Assembly: GCA_029706075.1 (NCBI GenBank)
Contig: JAINUG010000011.1
Span: forward strand, 2,344,501-2,408,500
Direction of reading: 5' to 3'
DNA from: Aldrovandia affinis
Lineage: Eukaryota; Chordata; Actinopteri; Notacanthiformes; Halosauridae
Length of the DNA stretch: 64,000 bases
Part shown: piece after piece, positions 58,941-64,000 of the stretch
How the letters are laid out: the number at the start of each line of letters is the position of its first letter
How positions within the stretch are numbered: the stretch's first letter is position 1
Position numbers and translations under genes: made by a program
Notes under the pieces: generated by a model
Databases searched by the model: none
The model's input: the letters and a program-made list of their open reading frames with translations, nothing else
Told to the model about the DNA's origin: nothing

Positions 58941-61900
58941 TTACAAAATAAAACAATCAGGCTCTATAGGAGTAACATATTCAATCCATGTTCTCCAGTA
59001 TGTCTTAAATCGGCTTGCTTGCAATCTTAAAGAGAATGTCAATTTCTCCATTATAAATATATCCTTCATCATGTCAATAAAATCTTGCAATTTGGGCGAC
59101 TCAGGCTGTAACCATTTTCTTGTTATAGTTTTCTTACTGGCAGGCAGAATTATTTTAAACAAATACTTGTGTCTTGTTATCGCTATGTTTTCAGGCATGT
59201 GACCCAAATACATTACATCGAATCTAAAAGGAATCTCAAGACCTTCTCCATCGCATTGTGTATTGCCTGCCAAAACGATTGGATTACAGTGCAGCCCCAA
59301 AAAACGTGATAATGATTGGGATTTGAATCTCCACAATTTCTCCAGCACATTGAGCCCCCCGAGAAGTGCTTCTTCTGAGCTGGTATAATAAAAAATTCTT
59401 CCAACAGAATTCTCTCCAATTATGAGAGGCAGTTGTTTGCCATTGGACTGCACACACGTTTTCCCATACTTCTTCAGATAATGTCAAGTTACCTTCTCGT
59501 TCCCATTTTTCTTTTATGTAAATTGTAGAATCCACTTTCTGATTCAAGAATCCCTTACAAAATGCAGAAATCATTTTTGTAGAGCCATGTGACCCGTATA
59601 CTGAGTAGAATACCTCCACTATACTGTTCTTATACGCTTCTCGTGTGTTCACCCCTTTGATTGTCTGATGGAAATGGTGTCTCATCTGTAAGTATCTATA
59701 AAAATCTATTTGTCCCAATTTAAGATGATCTTTTAAGGTTTGAAAATCTTGCAATTCACCATTTGTTATGATAGTGCAATAGGCTGAGAGCCCCTTGATG
59801 GCTCAGAGTTTAAATCTACTGTCCATCTTATTATGGATAAAATCGGTGTCGTAGGAACACCACCTCAGAGACAGTTCTATGGTCTTTAAATTATACATTT
59901 TCACCAAATTTTTCCATATTTTCAAAGGCAAATTGATCCAAGGATTATCACTATCTGTACACTATATGTACTCTTAACCCTTCATCTGCTATCATAGCCT
60001 GGATTGGGATGCCATCTGTTAATGAGACCTCAATATATTTCCATCTTGCAGAATAATTTTGATTACACCAGCATATAAATGCTCTCAATTGGGCTGCACT
60101 GTAATAATCTCTCAAACATGGCAATGCCATTCCACCCTTGATTTTTGGCAGTTGGAGTGTTTTATACAATACCTAGTCCTGGGTTTTTTGCCTTGCCAGG
60201 GTTTGAAACAAGTACAAAAGTCTTGGTAATATGTTAATTTTTACCGACTCCACTCTAGCACCTAGGCCTAAGAATGGAACCATGTTCCATCTGGCAATAT
60301 CTACTTTATTTTCAGAATTCAGGGCATTGTAATTGATGGGCCTGAGTTTGTCCAAGTCTTTAGGTAACTACACCCCAAGTGACTCCGCCTGCCAATCAAG
60401 ATTATATTTTTGCTTTATGTCATGTGGAGGATCATAACTGTAGACTAGTACCTGAGTTTTCTGAACATTTATTTTATAGCCTGAAAAGGATCCAAAAGCT
60501 TGAAGTGACATCATTAATGTGGGAAGGGAAGTTGAGGGATAATTTAAGTAAAGCAGTACATCATCAGCAAAAAGGGCAATTTTGTGTTCAATCCCTGCTG
60601 TACTTATTCCCTTAATGTCGTTATTCTGTTTCACCCATTGGCTGAGTGGTTCAATATACAAAGCGAAGAGGAGTGGTGAGCAAGGACACCCCTGCCTTGT
60701 TCCTCTCTCAAGGGTGAAGGTATTTGACAAATCCCCATTTATTTGAATTCTTGCTGACGGCTTATCATATAAACATTTTAATGTATTGATGACGTCGTCA
60801 TGAAACCCACATTTTCTTAGTACCTTACAAATAGGTCCAGCTAACAGAGTCAAAAGCCTTCTCAGCATCCAGATCCAAGATTACTGCATCAATTTTAAAA
60901 TTGTGAATGTGCCTCATGATGTGCAAGGTCCTCTGTACATTGTCTTGGGTCTGCCTTTCCCTAATAAAACCAGTTTGATCATGGGAGATGAGTTCTGGCA
61001 GTAATCTTTCTATTCTCCTTGCTATAATGGATGTATACAATTTATAATCGACATTGAGGACCGATATTGGCCTATATGAGGCACATTCAAGTCTGTCTTT
61101 CCCCTCTTTTGGGATTACTGATATGATGGCTTCTCGCCAAGAGGGAGGGACCTCTCCCCTTTCTAATGCCCAGTTACATGCTGAAAGCAGGCCTTGTGTG
61201 AGTTGTTCCCTGAATGTTTTATACCATTCTGAGGTAAATCCGTCTGCGCCAGGGGACTTATTAGCCTTGAGTCTGTTGATGGCCATATGCAACTCCTCTA
61301 CAGTTATTCTAGACTCATTTGTTCTGTGGTGACAGAGGGAAGACTCAGGGAGTGTAAAAAAGGTTCTATGTTGCCATCACCTTGGTCTTGTGGTTTAGTA
61401 TAGAGCTGTTTGTAATAAGATTCAAACCTACTTTGAATTTCCTGTATCTTATAATGGATTGTTTTAGTTATAGGGTCTCGTATTTTGTAAATAGTAGAAT
61501 CTGCCTCTTGTTTTCGCAATTTCCTCGCTAAGAGTTTCATAGATTTACTTCCAGCATCGTAATATCTCTGTTTTAAGAACATAATCTTCTTTTCTACTTC
61601 TTGGGTGCATAGATTATTAATCTCATTTCAATTTTTTTTTTTTTTTTTGGAAAAGGCTCTGATTGAGTCTGCAATTTGTCAAGCTTCTGCTGTCTCACCT
61701 TCTTCAGGAGGGAAGAGTACACGATAATCCTCCCTCTCAGCACAGCTTTACCAGCATCCCACAGCACAGACGGAGACACCTCCCCATTATCATTCTCTTC
61801 CATGTACAGTCTAATTTCTGTCTTAAATTGTTCCTGTACATGAGGGCTGTTAAGTATACTTGAATTAAGTCCCCAAAGAGTGGATTTACCTCTGTTGCCT

Positions 61901-62632
61901 AAACATAAAGAGATCATCACAGGTGAATGATCCGAGATATCCATGGTCCCTATCTCACAGTCAATTATCCTATGCCTATCTCTCCCAAAACCCAAGAAAT
62001 GATCTATTCTAGAATAAACTTCATGAGGATGAGAGTAATGTGTATAGTCTCGGTTTGTGGGAAAGAGGTCCCTCCATACATCTATAATCCCTATTTCTTG
62101 CATCAGATAGTTTATCCTTCTACCCATAGATGGCGCTTGGTTCTTGCATAGTCTGGAAGAATCTAATTTAGGGTTCAGACGAACATTCAGATCACCTCCA
62201 CAAATGAGTACACCTTGGGTTTCAGAGGCCATAATATTGAAAATCTTTTTGAAAAAATTACACTCGCTTCCAGGCGGGGCATATACATTGAGAAATGTCA
62301 CTGGAGTCCCCTCTATTTTCCCTCATCAGAATATACCTCCCTTCTTTGTCTTTAATCTCTGAGGCATGTTCATAATTTACACCATTAGAATTTAATATAG
62401 CCACACCTCTTCTGTGCCCTGATTTATGTGATGAGGAAAAAACAAGCTTGAAGCCCATTCTATTCCACTTGTTATGTTCTACTTCAGAGAGGTGAGTTTC
62501 CTGTAGAAATGCAGTATGTGTTTTCTCTCTTTTTAATTTGGTTAGAATTTTTGCTCGTTTAATAGGATTTAGGACTCCATTAACATTAAAATAAGAAATT
62601 CTAATCTGGTTGAGTCTATTCCCTTGCAGCAC
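58941..62632 (-). pseudogene. L1 ORF2: endonuclease, reverse transcriptase, Cys-rich C-terminus
   Basis: ORF2 nicks target DNA and reverse-transcribes L1 RNA there. The endonuclease is spread over two frames: 'ISYFNVNGVLNPIKRAKI' (about 62590), 'FLQETHLSEVEH' (Glu, about 62500), 'GGDLNVRLNPKLD' (D-x-N, about 62180) and 'SRIDHFLGFG' plus 'DISDHSPVMISL' (S-D-H, about 61930). Reverse transcriptase: 'KSPGADGFTSEWYK' (about 61240), 'YRPISVLNVDYKLYTSIIA' (about 61050), 'DAEKAFDSVSW' (about 60860), 'RGTRQGCPCSPLLFALYIEP' (about 60680) and 'IALFADDVLLYL' (about 60570). Near the C-terminus 'MCWRNCGDSNPNHYHVFWGC' (about 59300-59355) is the L1 Cys/His motif. The span of about 1230 codons is near normal. 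Frame changes occur near 62310, 61640-61590 (beside a 17-base poly-A run in sense), 61320, 60850, 59950 and 59450; in-frame stops lie near 60368 and 60173. Confidence 0.92.
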
Positions 62633-63355
62633 AATCTATAGTACCTGTAATTTGATTACAACTCAAAAACAAAGTGTTACCTCTCATCTCCCCTGCTGCT
62701 TCTATGAACTGCGACGCATAACATTCAGGCGAACTGAAAAAACATGAACGTATAAAGAAAAAAACAGAAGTATGTCCAAACAAAAATGTAATTGTGACTC
62801 CCACAGTGGTCCTACCACAATGGACCTTGTTAGAGCTTAGATGGAAATATTGCTCTGAAGGCAGAGCCTCTCTCGCGCGTGCAGCGGGGAGGGCCTTCAA
62901 AAGTGTCAGCCGTATACAAACGGTAGTCATCCCGTCTTTCCCCAACAGTTTATAATTAGGTAAACAGTTCACAGTTCGGGAAATTATATCAAATAAAATG
63001 AATTTAAAGAAATCATAGCATATGCTCAACAGACCTGTCGTTGTAAACCAAACCTTAAACTTAGCGAAAAATCCACACCATCCGTCCCGATCAAATCTCT
63101 TCTGGAGTGGGTGAGCGCCTGAAGGACTGGAGCCTCTCCTTGTACCTTGGTTTCAGGCGCTGTTTCCCACGTCCAGCCCCTCTGCTCACCGCACGCCAGG
63201 TCAGCCGCTATATCCGCTCCATCAGTGATCCGGGTGGTTTAATCACGGTGACTGGATATTTTCTTTCTGCCATGTCCTTCGTCGCTTCCTCAGCAGAGTT
63301 GTACACCGTCGTTCCCTCTTCATAATTCACTCCCAGCCTCGAGGGAAATTGTGAT
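62633..63355 (-). other. L1 inter-ORF region
   Basis: About 720 bp between the end of ORF1 and the start of ORF2. A 137-codon frame (62616-63029) shows no known domain and is probably incidental. A gap this long between the ORFs is larger than in mammalian L1. Confidence 0.6.
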
Positions 63356-64000
63356 TTAAAGATAATGTTGTTGTCTTTTTAAATTCTTTGCCTCGGCACA
63401 CTTCTTGCATTCCATTAAAATCTCAGGAGCGTAGTCATGGTCGATGTTTATTTTATTACCTTGCCAAGTGAAGCCCTTTTTTGTCCATGTTAACCTCAGG
63501 ATCTCCTCTTTCACTTTGTAGCTCAAAAACTTTGCCACAATGGATCTGGGTTTTGCCGCGTCTATGGGTCTGGGGGCTAATGCTCGGTGCGCTCTCTCAA
63601 TTTGCAGCTCCCTAGAGGGGTCAAGATCCAGCTGCGACCTCAGCAGTCCCTCCACGAATGTTATCATGGCGGTGCCATCCTCAAACCTTCTGGTACACTG
63701 TATATTCTTATATTCTCACGCCTAAACCGACCCTCCAGGTCAGTTAGCCTACTGCTGAGTACCTCTTGTAGCTTTACCATTTCTGCGACCCCCTCCTCCA
63801 CATTCTGAATTCGCATTTCTGCCCCTTCGATGCATGTTTCGGCTTCTTCAAGTCTCTTGTTGGATTTATTTATTTCGTCCTTCATCTCGCTTAGTTGTTT
63901 TTGGTTGGCTTGTCTGATGTTTCTGAGTTCATCAAAGATTGTCTCAAGGCTATCGTTGGCTTGTTCTGAAACAGCCGCGACATTATCACTAACGTTAGGT
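63356..64000 (-). pseudogene. L1 ORF1 (nucleic-acid chaperone), partial
   Basis: ORF1p binds L1 RNA and acts as a chaperone in the ribonucleoprotein particle. The open frame enters from the window edge and gives a heptad-rich coiled coil ('LETIFDELRNIRQANQKQL', 'EINKSNKRLEEAETCIEGAE', about 63800-63955). Then comes the start of the RRM-type domain ('LEGRFRRENIRIYSVPEGL', about 63680-63735). The C-terminal domain follows in another frame: 'LQIERAHRALAPRP' (about 63570-63610), 'SIVAKFLSYKVKEEILRL' (about 63490-63545) and 'KINIDHDYAPEILMECKKCA'. The frame change sits at about 63680, where the sequence reads as if one G were lost. The N-terminus is outside the window. Confidence 0.9.

Larger units (their letters stand above)
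58842..64000 (-). mobile_element. Nearly full-length L1-type LINE, 5' end outside the window
   Basis: A minus-strand L1-clade non-LTR retrotransposon, over 5.1 kb in the window: most of ORF1 (63356-64000), an inter-ORF region (62633-63355), ORF2 (58941-62632), a short 3' UTR (58842-58940) and the (AT)n tail. All domains occur in order and catalytic motifs are preserved, but small indels and stops break both ORFs. Many breaks are single-base, so the copy is less old than the CR1-type LINEs in the window. Confidence 0.93.

Noticed and set aside
62616-63029. 137-codon minus-strand ORF between L1 ORF1 and ORF2
   Set aside because: No recognisable domain, and its position fits untranslated inter-ORF sequence.

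Overview
This window is gene-poor vertebrate nuclear DNA, most likely from a ray-finned (teleost) fish. The evidence is its repeats: very long (AC)n tracts, Tc1-like, piggyBac, hAT and PIF/Harbinger DNA transposons, V-SINE and HpaI-type SINEs, CR1/L2-group and L1-type LINEs, and solo LTRs of the kind common in fish. There is no bacterial or phage signature. No complete host protein-coding gene was found. The only host-gene candidates are a few short segments with good splice signals (best: 46805-46855), so the window could be a large intron or an intergenic stretch.

Layout. 0-8 kb: AT-rich DNA with a (CA)n tract and a decayed L2-like LINE (about 1560-2763, +), then a 27-bp inverted-repeat pair (7551-7844). 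8-10.1 kb: a decayed CR1/Rex/L2-group LINE on the minus strand lacking its 3' half. 12.3-13.5 kb: two (AC)n tracts. 13.93-15.18 kb: a solo LTR with perfect 5-bp target duplications and an internal segment resembling the 5' (Alu) domain of 7SL RNA. 15.3-18.1 kb: a hAT-like fragment fused to a second 3'-truncated minus-strand LINE that carries an SGNH esterase domain. 19-24 kb: a tRNA-SINE head, an inverted repeat, an LTR-like unit and an unrecognised minus-strand frame with one stop. 25.7-29.5 kb: a dense repeat cluster of two HpaI-type tails, a V-SINE with 13-bp target duplications, a 1.24-kb Tc1-like element, an exon-like module that recurs at 39.1 kb, and a 58-bp minisatellite with eight identical inner units.

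32-35 kb: a palindromic foldback element, an internally deleted piggyBac element flanked by TTAA that keeps only the C-terminal cysteine-rich domain, and a 166-bp hAT MITE with perfect ends and an 8-bp duplication. 37-47.7 kb: LTR-like units, a tRNA-derived SINE, and an older repeat apparently carrying a solo LTR (5-bp duplication) and a PIF/Harbinger MITE (TAA duplication). 47.7-58.8 kb: mostly plain AT-rich DNA with two Tc1-like remnants. 58.8-64 kb: a nearly full-length L1-type LINE on the minus strand, with its (AT)n tail, all of ORF2 and most of ORF1; its 5' end runs off the window.

All recognisable proteins belong to mobile elements and all are broken by frame changes, stops or deletions. 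None appears able to work by itself. The structure is nested and layered insertions rather than a co-working gene set. Boundaries without a target-site duplication are approximate. Family names come from recalled motifs, not from searches.
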